Notes: generated by a model not told the origin, from the sequence alone. A stretch of 64,000 bases of DNA from Ktedonobacteraceae bacterium (GCA_035653615.1 DASRBN010000021.1:1-64000), one strand, 5' to 3'; counted from the first letter of the stretch, positions 45,081 to 53,897 are shown. A program made the numbers and translations.

Positions 45081-45558
45081 ACAGGGCTTCTTTGTTTGCG
45101 ATAGTTTCTCGCAGTATCTCAGCCTTTTCAAATCTCCCCAGTTTCATGTATGCCTCATACTCATATTCCAGCGCTAGCACCGGAATCATCATACCCCGGA
45201 ACTCTACGAACCGTTTGTACTGCTCCAGGTCTACCGGTTTCTCCCAGGTGCCATCTGCCAACCGCTTCTGAACGTCCCCCATAATCTCAACTTTGATACC
45301 ATAGATACAAAGCTCTCCAAAGTGGGACCGTATCTTTTCCGTGGTCGAGAACTTTACCTTGCGCACAACATACTTCGAAAGATATTGTTCAATTGCCAAT
45401 GCCCCTGGCAGATCTGCCTGTAGATCGATATCATTGGGGATGACAGGCACTCCCTGGAGCGCGAAACTGCAACTGCCCGTCACTACCCAGTTCACGGGTT
45501 TATCTTGTAACGTGCTAGAGATTCTACGCAAAACTTTGAAATAGCTCATATCAAGCAT
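45079..45558 (-). CDS. Nucleotidyltransferase-fold protein (MNT/AbiEii-like)
   Basis: About 159 aa from ATG at 45558, which has AGAGGTGGG just before it; the frame continues to TTG 45573. The motif GSCSFALQGVPVIPNDIDLQAD is the GS...DxD signature of the polymerase-beta-type nucleotidyltransferase fold; DID supplies metal ligands. The rest (FGELCIYGIKVEIMGDVQKRL) fits small stand-alone nucleotidyltransferases, which often act in toxin-antitoxin or phage-defence pairs. It lies 29 bp downstream of the DUF6998 gene on the same strand. The target is not known. Confidence 0.75.
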   Translation of the reverse strand: MLDMSYFKVLRRISSTLQDKPVNWVVTGSCSFALQGVPVIPNDIDLQADLPGALAIEQYLSKYVVRKVKFSTTEKIRSHFGELCIYGIKVEIMGDVQKRLADGTWEKPVDLEQYKRFVEFRGMMIPVLALEYEYEAYMKLGRFEKAEILRETIANKEAL

Positions 45559-45587
45559 TTGCCCACCTCTCAAAGAGTATGTTCTAT

Positions 45588-46148
45588 CTACGGCCTGAAT
45601 CCAGCGCCTGGTGCCTGTCCTCCAAAGAGAGCCAGCAATCTTCTTTGCTCATCAGAAAGTAGCAAGCGCGTATTTCTTTGCACGGGGAATATTTCGGCGC
45701 GATCCCATAGTTGTCCAATAACGCTGGTTCTCGTGCCTATTTGAACGCCGCGTTCCCGTAATGCCGCCAGCAATTCCTTTGCATCGAAAAGGAAAACGGA
45801 CTCAATAATCCAGGGAGTAACATAGCCGTGCGGCATGCCCGGCACAGGTTTTGGCCCGGCGAAGACCAGATAATAATCAGGCGAAGGGTCTGTTTTAAGG
45901 CTTAAGTCTCCATCGCGCCTGAGATGCCATTGTACATCAACACTCTTTCCCACGAGTGGTTCCTGCGCGAATATGCCGGCAAATTCCTTATGAGTAGCAG
46001 ATTCTATAAGCGTAATGCCAAAAATAGTGGACGCAATGTAATCACCCACCGAACCAATATTTACCGGATGTTCAATGAGATGGGCAATATTATTCTCAAC
46101 AGTATTTCTTGATCTGATTAGCTCAGCAAGCCGGGGCAAGTTATGCAT
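45588..46148 (-). CDS. DUF6998-like protein of unknown function
   Basis: 186 aa. It has the pattern I associate with DUF6998: an N-terminal helix (LAELIRSRNTVENNIAHLIEHPVNIGSVGDYIASTIFGITLIESATHKEFAGIF), then DVQWHLRRDGDL, DYYLVFAGP, TPWIIESVFLFDAKELLAALRERGVQIGTRTSV and WDRAEIFP. The DxxW/K-type central charged residues might suit a nuclease-like fold, but no active site is clear. The last ten residues (GQAPGAGFRP) are encoded by a family B repeat. AGGAGGAG precedes the ATG. Probably co-expressed with the nucleotidyltransferase gene. Confidence 0.7.
   Translation of the reverse strand: MHNLPRLAELIRSRNTVENNIAHLIEHPVNIGSVGDYIASTIFGITLIESATHKEFAGIFAQEPLVGKSVDVQWHLRRDGDLSLKTDPSPDYYLVFAGPKPVPGMPHGYVTPWIIESVFLFDAKELLAALRERGVQIGTRTSVIGQLWDRAEIFPVQRNTRLLLSDEQRRLLALFGGQAPGAGFRP
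45601..45620. repeat. Family B repeat, copy B4, in frame within the DUF6998 gene
   Basis: CCAGCGCCTGGTGCCTGTCC; on the gene strand it encodes GQAPGAG, the same peptide that copy B3 adds to Lon. Confidence 0.75.
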
Positions 46149-46267
46149 ATCTGATGCTCCTCCAATCGGAAATATGGCTGGGGATAAGCGACACTTCTAC
46201 TTTATTTTATCATTTGTGTCAATAAGCCCTGCTATTGAGGGACGCTATTTCCTTGCATGCGATCTTT

Positions 46268-46735
46268 TCAACCCTTGCTTTGCAGGTAGGCACGAAGCCG
46301 TGAGCAGAGCGCGGCTATCTCTTGTGGACCTCCATGTGGTGCATCAGGCCACTCGTCGGTGCGGACGCCCCAGTATTCGCGGGGAGTGCCAGGATAGCGC
46401 GGTACGAGATGGATATGCAGGTGTGGTACATGATGCCCCAGCACCCATTCATAAATATGCTCCGCCCCCTCCGAATCTCTCAATGCACGACTGAGCCGCG
46501 TTACCATCAAACCTATTGCCTGTGCCTCCTGATCTGTTAGATCGGCCAGGCCCGCTACATGCCGCTTCGGTTCGACCATCAAGTAGCCGAGATAGGTATT
46601 TTGGTTGTCGTGGAGCAGATAAAGATGCCCTACGTAGAGCATATCGTCTTCATATATTGCTTGCCCAGGTATGTCGATTTCTCCCCGGTGCTTGCGGCAT
46701 ACAAAGCAATCATTGGTTTGATTCTGTGTACTCAT
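46268..46735 (-). CDS. HIT-family hydrolase
   Basis: 155 aa. The histidine triad motif reads HHVPHLHIHLVPR (H-x-H-x-H with the upstream His), as in HIT/Fhit-like nucleotide hydrolases that cleave nucleoside phosphoramidates or dinucleoside polyphosphates. An N-terminal CFVCRK pair of cysteines suggests a zinc site common to the HinT/FHIT bacterial group. GGAGG precedes the ATG. It follows a possible small ORF and rnhC on the same strand. Confidence 0.92.
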   Translation of the reverse strand: MSTQNQTNDCFVCRKHRGEIDIPGQAIYEDDMLYVGHLYLLHDNQNTYLGYLMVEPKRHVAGLADLTDQEAQAIGLMVTRLSRALRDSEGAEHIYEWVLGHHVPHLHIHLVPRYPGTPREYWGVRTDEWPDAPHGGPQEIAALCSRLRAYLQSKG

Positions 46736-46765
46736 GATGCTGAACCTCCATATGTACTAAACGAT

Positions 46766-46909
46766 TTACGTGTACTTGACAAGAGCCTTGACCGGCGAAA
46801 TGGTACCCATTGCCAGTTGTTCAAACGTGTCTGCCAGCTTATTTTTCGTCGTGATGCAATCAAAGAGCTTTTCCAGATGGTGCGTATGTGCTTGCAATAC
46901 CTCTTTCAT
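46766..46909 (-). CDS. Possible 47-aa ORF coupled to rnhC
   Basis: A 47-codon frame that starts at ATG overlapping the rnhC stop as ATGA and ends 30 bp before the HIT gene. The translation (MKEVLQAHTHHLEKLFDCIT..., ending GTISPVKALVKYT) is helical and not like any family I know. The tight ATGA overlap and the position in a rnhC-HIT row argue for translation; the lack of a separate ribosome-binding site and short length argue for caution. Confidence 0.4.
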   Translation of the reverse strand: MKEVLQAHTHHLEKLFDCITTKNKLADTFEQLAMGTISPVKALVKYT

Positions 46910-47865
46910 CTCGTTTGTAGAATCGCTTGCGTGGTCTTAAAATGCAGTTTCGCGACTTCCGTCAATATATCTTTGCCGGATTCTGCCGCAAGCTCACGCC
47001 CAACTGCTATAATTGCCGGGTCTGAAGCTCCTTTCGGTAGTACCTTACCTACGCGTCTCGATAATTGCTCCAACTGCTGCACAAATTTGGCGCGTGCCAG
47101 GATGGAGGCAGCTGCCACGGCAATATCTTCCTCGGCCCGGGGACGTTGCACGATAGTAATCGAACGTCCCTTTTCCCTCAACGCCTGGAGTATATATGAT
47201 TCGTCACCGAACTGGTCAATTACGGCAAGCTTACCGGGTACTTTCTCCAGCATCTGTTCCAGGGTCCAGGCATGCCCCCATGCCAGCAGGCGATTCAAAT
47301 GTTGGATTTTATTGTACAACTCGTTATAGCGTTTCGGCTCAATCGGCACCACGAAATGCGGACAGAGCGTCTGAATCCCTTCGGCCAGCGCCAGGATACG
47401 CGAATCGGTCAGCAGCTTGCTATCACGTACCCCCAGCGCCAGCAATCGCTCTTCTGTTCGCTCATCGACATAGACTGCCCCAATTACCAGCGGCCCAAAA
47501 TAATCGCCCTTACCCGATTCGTCCAGCCCGATGCGCGGTCTGCCTGCAGTGTTTATGACAGGTGGAGATGCTATTGAAGGAGCTTCGAGAAAAGATAGTT
47601 GCGTACCTATTGGTTCTGCTGGCCGGTCTAAGAACGTTCTTCTTGCATTCCACCATGCTTGAATTTGCGAGCGTAACTCTCCTTCTTTGCCCTGAATAAG
47701 CGCCTTGCCACTTTTATAAAAGGCAGCCACGACTCTAGCTCTGCCATCAGTTACTGCTATCTGATAACCGGATTGAACCTCTTTTTCTTCGACGATTGTC
47801 CATCCGTTTTCCTGAATAAGTTCTCGGAAAGCATCGATATTCACCTGCAACTTAGGCTCTACCAT
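46906..47865 (-). CDS. rnhC: Ribonuclease HIII
   Basis: 319 aa. An N-terminal TBP-like domain (about 1-100, IDAFRELIQENGWTIVEEKEVQSGYQIAVTDGRARVVAAFY) precedes the RNase HII/HIII catalytic domain with GLDESGKGDYFGPLVIGAVY (around 112-131) supplying the first acidic residues, and IDQFGD further on. The DESGKGD wording and the N-terminal domain are those of RNase HIII rather than HII. It removes RNA from RNA-DNA hybrids. Its end overlaps a possible small ORF by ATGA. The promoter side faces the phosphotransferase gene. Confidence 0.93.
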   Translation of the reverse strand: MVEPKLQVNIDAFRELIQENGWTIVEEKEVQSGYQIAVTDGRARVVAAFYKSGKALIQGKEGELRSQIQAWWNARRTFLDRPAEPIGTQLSFLEAPSIASPPVINTAGRPRIGLDESGKGDYFGPLVIGAVYVDERTEERLLALGVRDSKLLTDSRILALAEGIQTLCPHFVVPIEPKRYNELYNKIQHLNRLLAWGHAWTLEQMLEKVPGKLAVIDQFGDESYILQALREKGRSITIVQRPRAEEDIAVAAASILARAKFVQQLEQLSRRVGKVLPKGASDPAIIAVGRELAAESGKDILTEVAKLHFKTTQAILQTR

Positions 47866-48394
47866 GAAATTCTGTCTCCGTTTAGTTTTAAATCATATTG
47901 CCCTTATTATAGTATTTTACGCGCACTATGTCAGCAGGGAGAACAAAAGATTCCTACTCATCTCTGCCCACTTTCTGAGGAATCGCCGGGGAGGATGAGA
48001 GAATTTTACAAGAGTACTCCTTGTAATCCTCACGTAAATCGATGTACAATTTCAATACACTAGCCAGAAAGGAACGGCTCATGTTCGCTCACTATTGACG
48101 CTGACACGCTTCGCAACATAGATACACTCGACTGCACCTCGTTTGCAGGTTCGTAGGTAGGTTTTTTTGTCGTTATTTTGCCCCGGCTTTCTGGCATTAT
48201 TTTGTCTATCATTTCCTTCCTTCGATTCGTGCGCCGCCGTCTCCTCACGGCATCGCTCAAGGGGTACAAAGGCTTTCATTCCATGGGTTACCAGTATCCT
48301 GCTGGTCGTATCCCTGCTCAAATACCCCCTGATGCTCATATTACATCGCTTGTTGCTTTTGCTAAAAATCAATCGCATACTAGAGGAGACAAAA
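47866..48394. other. Intergenic region between rnhC and the StrB-like kinase gene
   Basis: Divergent genes face each other across 529 bp. Long frames cross it in both directions but none has codon bias or a family match. It probably holds both promoters; none reaches consensus. Confidence 0.4.
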
Positions 48395-49312
48395 TTGTTC
48401 ATTATTCCTGATAACTTTGCGCGCTTCATGATAGAGCTGTTTGGAGAAGAAGGCCGCTCCTGGCTCGACCGTTTGCCTGCTATCCTTGCCGCCTGCGAGG
48501 AGCGTTGGAATATGAAAATAGGCGCTCCGGTTGGCAACCTCTCATTCAATTATGTGGCCCCGGCTGTTCTGGCCGGTGGCACTGAGGTCATGCTGAAAGT
48601 AGGTCTGACCGACGAGTTCCCGTCGCAGCCGGAGGCATTGCGCCACTTCGATGGGCATGGCATGGTGCAGCTACTGGCCTATGATGAGCATGATGCCGCA
48701 ATGCTCATGGAGCGTCTGAAGCCTGGTACATCACTGCGCCTGGTAGAGGATGATGAGGCTGCGATTTCGGCGGCGGCAGAGGTCATGCGCAAGATAGGGC
48801 GTCCCCTGCCACCGCAACATTATCCTTTTCCCACTATCAATGATTGGGGAAAGGGCTTTACCCGGCTGCGCAAACTATATGACGGAGGAACCGGTCCAAT
48901 CCCTTCTGCCAGGTTTGATAAGGCGGAGCAGCTTTATGCTGAATTGAGCGCTTCTATGGATGAACCTGTGCTGCTGCATGGCGACCTGCACCAGGATAAT
49001 ATCCTGTCCGCCGAGCGCGAACCCTGGCTGGCGGTCGATCCCAAGGGATTGATCGGCGAGCCTGCCTATGAGACGGGCGCTATCTTGCGCAATTTCTGGC
49101 CGGACATCCTCGCCATTCCCGACCCGGTATCACTCATGAAACGCCGCATAGACCAGCTTTCGGCGGAATTAGGCTTTGACCGCGAGCGCATTTATAACTG
49201 GGGCTTTGCTCAGGCTGTGCTTTCAGTGATCTGGGGTGTCGAAGATACGGGTAGGGCCGAAGACGAGGGACTTTTCTTCGTCGAGGTGCTTAACGCCATT
49301 CAGATGAAGTAA
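48395..49312 (+). CDS. APH(6)/StrB-like aminoglycoside/hydroxyurea phosphotransferase
   Basis: 305 aa from TTG 48395, supported by GAGGAG at 48383-48388; the frame runs back to 48167 but that part is hydrophobic and unlike the family. The kinase core includes LHGDLHQDNILSAE, the catalytic loop, and LAVDPKGLIGEPAYETG, the metal-binding loop typical of the aminoglycoside-6-phosphotransferase/hydroxyurea kinase family. Family length is about 270-310. Such genes confer streptomycin resistance or phosphorylate unknown small molecules; nothing around it shows transfer. A rho-independent terminator follows. Confidence 0.85.
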   Translation: MFIIPDNFARFMIELFGEEGRSWLDRLPAILAACEERWNMKIGAPVGNLSFNYVAPAVLAGGTEVMLKVGLTDEFPSQPEALRHFDGHGMVQLLAYDEHDAAMLMERLKPGTSLRLVEDDEAAISAAAEVMRKIGRPLPPQHYPFPTINDWGKGFTRLRKLYDGGTGPIPSARFDKAEQLYAELSASMDEPVLLHGDLHQDNILSAEREPWLAVDPKGLIGEPAYETGAILRNFWPDILAIPDPVSLMKRRIDQLSAELGFDRERIYNWGFAQAVLSVIWGVEDTGRAEDEGLFFVEVLNAIQMK

Positions 49313-49362
49313 TACAGGCTTCAATGCTTTACCGTAATCGCGATGTTTCACAGACTATGAAC

Positions 49363-49417
49363 AAACAGTTACCCCTCTGATCCACCGTATAGAGGGGTAA
49401 CTGTTTCAGAATTTTTT
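49363..49417 (+). terminator. Rho-independent terminator after the StrB-like kinase gene
   Basis: Perfect 16-bp stem (49363-49378 with 49391-49406, AAACAGTTACCCCTCT and its inverse), 12-nt loop, then a T run at 49412-49417. Confidence 0.85.
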
Positions 49418-49458
49418 ATTGCCCATATGCGATACTCACTCCTGGTGCGGCTTCTTGA

Positions 49459-50265
49459 TCATAGAGATGCCGAAAGCTCATCCTCAAGTACTCTGTAAAA
49501 TTTCTCCGCTGCATACCTTTCACGCCATGGTTCATGCCCGCATTTCTCCAGCAAGATCATGCGGAAATCCTTCAATCTGGTAGTGAGTGGTTCCTGGACG
49601 CCTGCTGCCGGATGTGGGTCGCAGTCACCGTGGATGGCCACGACCGGGCAGGTAATCTGCTCTGCCAGTTTGAGCAGTTCTCCAGTGCTTCGCAATTCGG
49701 CGGCCTCTGGCCAGACACCCTGGTACACTTCAGCCGGATCAGCGATAAAATCAGGGCTTGTAGCATCAATTGGTCCCTCAATAAGGTCGTAGGAATCGGA
49801 CTTGTCTCCAAGCTGGCCCAGGCGTGCGAAGAAAGCATCTTTTTCAGGGACATCCGCCTTCTCCAGCAGTTCAACAAGCTGGCGATATTCTTCTTGCTCT
49901 TCCTGACTGAGTCTTCTGAGACGGTTTTTCGTGATCAATGGGACATAACGCTCTTCAAACGGGCCGCTGCCCACAAGAATCAATTTGCGTACCAGCGCGG
50001 GGTATCTGGCAGTAACGATATAGCTTAGCCAGGCTCCCCAGGAGTGGCCGATCAGTATAATGGGTGTCATGGCATTTTGTTCGATGAACTGACGTAATTC
50101 CTCCACCTGTCCATTAAGTGTTTTAGCAGTCTGGAGCGGTTCCAGGACGCCTCTTGCCTCCCCTAGTTTTCGAGCAACTGGCGCCACTGAGCCAGCGACT
50201 CCCGGCCCCCCATGAATGATGGCCACACGGTAAGGAGCATTTCCATACTCCCTGAAGGTTTCCAA
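49459..50265 (-). CDS. Alpha/beta hydrolase, proline iminopeptidase-like
   Basis: 268 aa starting at TTG 50265, with AGGAAG upstream. The oxyanion-loop motif HGGPG is at about 19-23, the nucleophile Ser in GHSWGAWLSY (about 90-100), Asp in AIHGDCDPHPAAG and His in CGHEPWRE, completing a Ser-Asp-His triad. HGGPG is characteristic of prolyl aminopeptidases and some C-C hydrolases. The cap region is helical and acidic. Substrate unknown. It is divergent from the exonuclease-UvrC gene. Confidence 0.85.
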   Translation of the reverse strand: METFREYGNAPYRVAIIHGGPGVAGSVAPVARKLGEARGVLEPLQTAKTLNGQVEELRQFIEQNAMTPIILIGHSWGAWLSYIVTARYPALVRKLILVGSGPFEERYVPLITKNRLRRLSQEEQEEYRQLVELLEKADVPEKDAFFARLGQLGDKSDSYDLIEGPIDATSPDFIADPAEVYQGVWPEAAELRSTGELLKLAEQITCPVVAIHGDCDPHPAAGVQEPLTTRLKDFRMILLEKCGHEPWRERYAAEKFYRVLEDELSASL

Positions 50266-50503
50266 CTGTGCTTTCTTCCTTTACAAAGGCGTGGAATCTG
50301 GTGACTGCAAGAATCGCCAGTACCTTTCCAATGATAAAGCAACGGCGCTCAATTCTCAACTACTGATACTTTAGAACGTAAATCCTAAAATAGCAATAGG
50401 ATTTTTACATAAAAGTCCTCGTTCTCTTGCAAACCTCTTCATCACATGGTATTCTTTCGTACATATGATCTATGTTACAACAGATCATGTGGGGAGAGAG
50501 TTT

Positions 50504-52561
50504 ATGGCTCAGGAAGTAAGCAGTACACCGCAGCAAGGGGCATTGCTGCGGCGCGCGCACGAATTGCTGGAGGGCATCGGGCAGCCTGTATCCGAGGATC
50601 TCCTGCTGCAACATCTCTTTGGCGTTGGCGAGGGGATAGCCCACAATGCCATATGGCCAACATTATTGCGTCGAACCCTCGAAAGTTCTACACTTTTTGA
50701 ACAAATCGATGGACAGCAGTGGTCGCTCGTTGCCTGGCGCAGCACCCAGCAATCGCTCAAAGAAATCGACTTTGTTGTACTGGATACTGAAACGACGGGG
50801 CTGCGTCCCGGGCATCACCGCGTAATCGAAATTGCCGGTATTCGGATGCGATACGGTGAAGTGACGGGTTCATTCCAGAGCCTGGTCAACCCGGGTACTC
50901 GCCTACCCGGGTTTATCGTCCAGTTCACGGGCATTACGCAGGAGATGGTCGAGAAAGCCCCCAAAGCCCACGAAGTTCTCCCCGACTTCCTGCATTTTAT
51001 CGATGGTGCCATCCTCGTCGGCCATAATATCGGCTTTGATATCGGTTTCCTCAGCTACGAAGCGCGATTGCTCGGCTACGATTTTCCCATCGATGGCCTG
51101 GATACCATTCCCCTGGCGCGACGATTTCTCCCCGGCCTGCGGCGTTTCAAGCTCGATTATGTCGCCGACCACCTCAAGATTCCTACCCAGAATCGTCACC
51201 GCGCCCTGGGTGACGCCAGGGTAACAGCCGCCATCTTTTTGAAACTGCTCGAACTGGCCCAACAGCAGGGTATTCTGACGCTTGGACACCTGCGCCGTCG
51301 CCTGCAATTGCCCGTCGCCTGGAGCGGAGATATCACCGAGGCCTCCACGACCCGGCAGATGGAACATATGCGCGCCGATGGTCGCATATCCAGGCAGTCC
51401 GACGTGATCCGGCCAACAGGAACGCTTTTCCTGAATCCAGCATGGAAACGTGACTTTCCGACCAGACCTGGCGTCTACCTGATGAAGGACGCAAATGGGC
51501 AGGTTATCTACGTCGGCAAGGCCAAGTGCCTCAAAGATCGCCTGGCATCATACTACAACCAGCCTCTTGGCTATACACGCAAGATGGATGGCCTGTTGCA
51601 AAACGTGAAGGAGATCGAAACGCGCGTGCTTGGCTCCGAACTGGAAGCCTTGCTCGTTGAATCGCAACTCATCAAACAATTACAGCCCACCTACAATGTG
51701 CAGCTGCGTAACTACGAACTCTATCCATTTATCAAAATCGACATCCAGCATCCTTTTCCTCGCGTTTATGCCACGCGCGAGGTAGCCGCCGATGGCGCTC
51801 GATACTTTGGTCCATTCCGCAGCCGGCGCATCGTCGATCTCACCATCGAACTGGTACAGAAAGTCTTTCCTATTCGCACCTGTACCCGTTCCCTGCCGCC
51901 GCAGGCCAAACCATCCGATCCATGTTTACGCCTGCATCTTAATCGTTGCCCAGGCCCCTGCCGGGGCGAGGCCGATTCATCCGCGTACCGCCAGATGATT
52001 GAGGAGGTCTGTGCCTTCCTGGGTGGAGAACGCGAAGACCTGCTTGACCGGTTGCGCCGTCAAATGCTCGAAGCCTCCCAGCAACTAAATTTTGAACGCG
52101 CTGCCTGGCTGCGCGATACTATCCGCAGCGCCGACGAAGTATTGATCGGCCAGCGCCTCATCACGGGGGCAGTCGAGGCCAACAACCTCTTCATCGTCTA
52201 TCCATCCGCGCAAGAAGGATATAACGAACTCTTCCTTATTCGTCATGGGCGCCTGGTAGAGCAACGCTGCGTCCCTCATGAACCCGATTCGATGAAACTT
52301 GCCGTTCGCGAACTCCTGCACCTCGCCGCCTCACTTGGCGACCCTCCCAGCATCGTCGGCAAGGCCGAAGTTGACCAGATCAATATCATCAGCCGCTGGA
52401 TACATCATCACAGCAATGACCGGGCCTTCTTCCCATTCCAGCAGGCTCTCACCGATGAGAATGAGGCACGGTTGCTGGCGCAGCGCATCTGGATTGAGAT
52501 TGACGCGGTACGGACGTTGCCGAGCGAAATGGGTGAAGAGGAGCCGCTTGATACGTTGTAA
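50504..52561 (+). CDS. DEDDh exonuclease fused to UvrC-like GIY-YIG endonuclease
   Basis: 685 aa from ATG 50504 (GGGGAGAG upstream), which is preferred over ATG 50465. Three parts: a winged-helix-like start (about 1-85); a DEDDh 3'-5' exonuclease as in DNA polymerase III epsilon (DTETTG from residue 94, HNIGFDIGFL, HRALGDARVTAAIFLKLL); and a GIY-YIG nuclease domain like the UvrC N-terminus (RPGVYLMKDANGQVIYVGKAK, starting about 321), followed by a UvrC-like region, with LNRCPGPCRGE and a UVR-type helical hairpin. The C-terminal RNase H and HhH domains of true UvrC are absent. Related fusions (DEDD exonuclease domain proteins) occur in actinobacteria. Likely a DNA repair nuclease. Confidence 0.9.
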   Translation: MAQEVSSTPQQGALLRRAHELLEGIGQPVSEDLLLQHLFGVGEGIAHNAIWPTLLRRTLESSTLFEQIDGQQWSLVAWRSTQQSLKEIDFVVLDTETTGLRPGHHRVIEIAGIRMRYGEVTGSFQSLVNPGTRLPGFIVQFTGITQEMVEKAPKAHEVLPDFLHFIDGAILVGHNIGFDIGFLSYEARLLGYDFPIDGLDTIPLARRFLPGLRRFKLDYVADHLKIPTQNRHRALGDARVTAAIFLKLLELAQQQGILTLGHLRRRLQLPVAWSGDITEASTTRQMEHMRADGRISRQSDVIRPTGTLFLNPAWKRDFPTRPGVYLMKDANGQVIYVGKAKCLKDRLASYYNQPLGYTRKMDGLLQNVKEIETRVLGSELEALLVESQLIKQLQPTYNVQLRNYELYPFIKIDIQHPFPRVYATREVAADGARYFGPFRSRRIVDLTIELVQKVFPIRTCTRSLPPQAKPSDPCLRLHLNRCPGPCRGEADSSAYRQMIEEVCAFLGGEREDLLDRLRRQMLEASQQLNFERAAWLRDTIRSADEVLIGQRLITGAVEANNLFIVYPSAQEGYNELFLIRHGRLVEQRCVPHEPDSMKLAVRELLHLAASLGDPPSIVGKAEVDQINIISRWIHHHSNDRAFFPFQQALTDENEARLLAQRIWIEIDAVRTLPSEMGEEEPLDTL

Positions 52562-52653
52562 CATACAGAGAGATTGTGGTACACTCTGTCCACATAACTG
52601 ACGGGATGGTGCGGGATTGGCCGCAACGACTTGCGTGAAGGAGACGCTCCACT

Positions 52654-53253
52654 ATGTTGCTTTCTGATAAACGTATTCTGGAAGAATTGAAAAACGGCAA
52701 TATCGTCATTGAACCATTTGACCCGCGCCAGTTGGGAACCAACTCCTACGACTGTCGTATGGGCGAATGGTATTACCAGGGTGATGCCAATGTAGAGGTG
52801 ATGCACCTGGATAATCCAGACGAAATTCGCCGTTATTGGGGCGAGCCACGTAGGGCGAGAGATGGGAAAGTTGCTATACGTGCGGGTACCACCATTCTGG
52901 CTCATACCCAGGAAATTATTGGAGGGCATAATGGATACCTCGCAAAGATGTACTCGCGCAGCACTGTCGCCAGGTCGGGCCTATCGGTATGTCGCTGCGC
53001 AGGTGTTGGCGACGTTGGCTATATCAGCCGCTGGACGATGGAGATCAGCAATCATACCCAGACCACCATCTGGGTACCTGTCGGATTTCGTATCTGCCAG
53101 CTCACCTTCGAGTATGTGGGTGAAACGTTAAAGGAATACACGGGCAAATACGGTAGAGCCAACCATGAATGGACGCCAGAGGATATGCTGCCCAAACCCC
53201 ACTTCGATTGGGATTATGATGTCTATCGCACGGATAAAGGGATGCGTGTGTGA
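52654..53253 (+). CDS. dcd: dCTP deaminase family protein
   Basis: 199 aa. It fits the dCTP deaminase/dUTPase fold: MLLSDKRILEEL at the start, QLGTNSYDCRMGEW, GTTILAHTQEIIG (the region around the active-site Ser/Glu in the family), YSRSTVARSGLSV, GDVGYISRWTMEISNH and FRICQLTFEYV. It would make dUMP or dUTP from dCTP for dTTP synthesis. The next gene, tmk, overlaps by 4 bp, so the two dTTP-pathway genes are translationally coupled. The RSTVARSG wording (RSS in most members) is the only unusual reading. Confidence 0.88.
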   Translation: MLLSDKRILEELKNGNIVIEPFDPRQLGTNSYDCRMGEWYYQGDANVEVMHLDNPDEIRRYWGEPRRARDGKVAIRAGTTILAHTQEIIGGHNGYLAKMYSRSTVARSGLSVCRCAGVGDVGYISRWTMEISNHTQTTIWVPVGFRICQLTFEYVGETLKEYTGKYGRANHEWTPEDMLPKPHFDWDYDVYRTDKGMRV

Positions 53254-53897
53254 GGAAGGGGTCTCTTGTATCATTTGAGGGCCTGGACGGTGCCGGAAAA
53301 ACCACACAGATGGCATTGTTGGAGCAATGGCTTCAGTCTCAACAAATACCATATGTGCGTACGCGCGAGCCGGGGGGAACGCCGCTCGGCATCGAACTGC
53401 GGCAATTGTTGCTGCATCGCCCTGACCTGCAGATCATGCCGCTAGCTGAGGCCTTTCTGTTCCAGGCCGATCGCGCGCAGCACTTCGCTCAACTTGTCCT
53501 GCCAGCCCTTGCTGAAGGCAAACTTGTTATCACTGATCGCTGCTTCGATGCCAGCATCGCTTATCAGGGCTATGCTCGTGGCGTTGGCATGGAGCTGGTT
53601 GAGCGTCTTTCAATGATGGCAACACAAGGGCATGTGCCTGATCTCACTATCCTGCTTGACCTCGATCCCTCTCAGGTACATGTAAGAACGGATAGCTCAC
53701 AGGCCGAAAATAGAGACCGTGAAGAGCAAACACGATTCGATGTTGAGCCTGAAGATTTTCACCAGCGTGTGCAGGAAGGCTTTCGCATACTTGCGCGCAA
53801 ATACCCCGAACGTATCAAAGTAGTAGATGCCTCGAATACGCCAGAAGAGATTCACCAGGAGATAGTAGCATTAGTGAAGCAATTGTTAGAATCCTAA
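53250..53897 (+). CDS. tmk: Thymidylate kinase
   Basis: 215 aa, starting at GTG 53250 overlapping the dcd stop (GTGTGA). P-loop FEGLDGAGKTTQ (9-20), the DRY/H-like motif TDRCFDASIAYQGYARG, and the LID region QAENRDREEQTRF are all present. It phosphorylates dTMP to dTDP. The ends of tmk and the convergent TPR gene overlap by 4 bp. Confidence 0.95.
   Translation: MRKGSLVSFEGLDGAGKTTQMALLEQWLQSQQIPYVRTREPGGTPLGIELRQLLLHRPDLQIMPLAEAFLFQADRAQHFAQLVLPALAEGKLVITDRCFDASIAYQGYARGVGMELVERLSMMATQGHVPDLTILLDLDPSQVHVRTDSSQAENRDREEQTRFDVEPEDFHQRVQEGFRILARKYPERIKVVDASNTPEEIHQEIVALVKQLLES

Noticed and set aside
46559-47329. 256-codon plus-strand frame across HIT and rnhC
   Set aside because: Both minus-strand genes are clear family members; the plus frame is rich in Cys/Leu/Ser and matches nothing.
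48167-48394. Hydrophobic N-terminal extension of the StrB-like kinase
   Set aside because: The frame is open, but the family similarity starts after TTG 48395, which has its own GAGGAG; the extension looks like untranslated sequence.
48395-49312. Recently acquired antibiotic resistance island
   Set aside because: No integrase, transposon end or base-composition shift is seen around the gene; such kinases are common in soil bacteria chromosomes.
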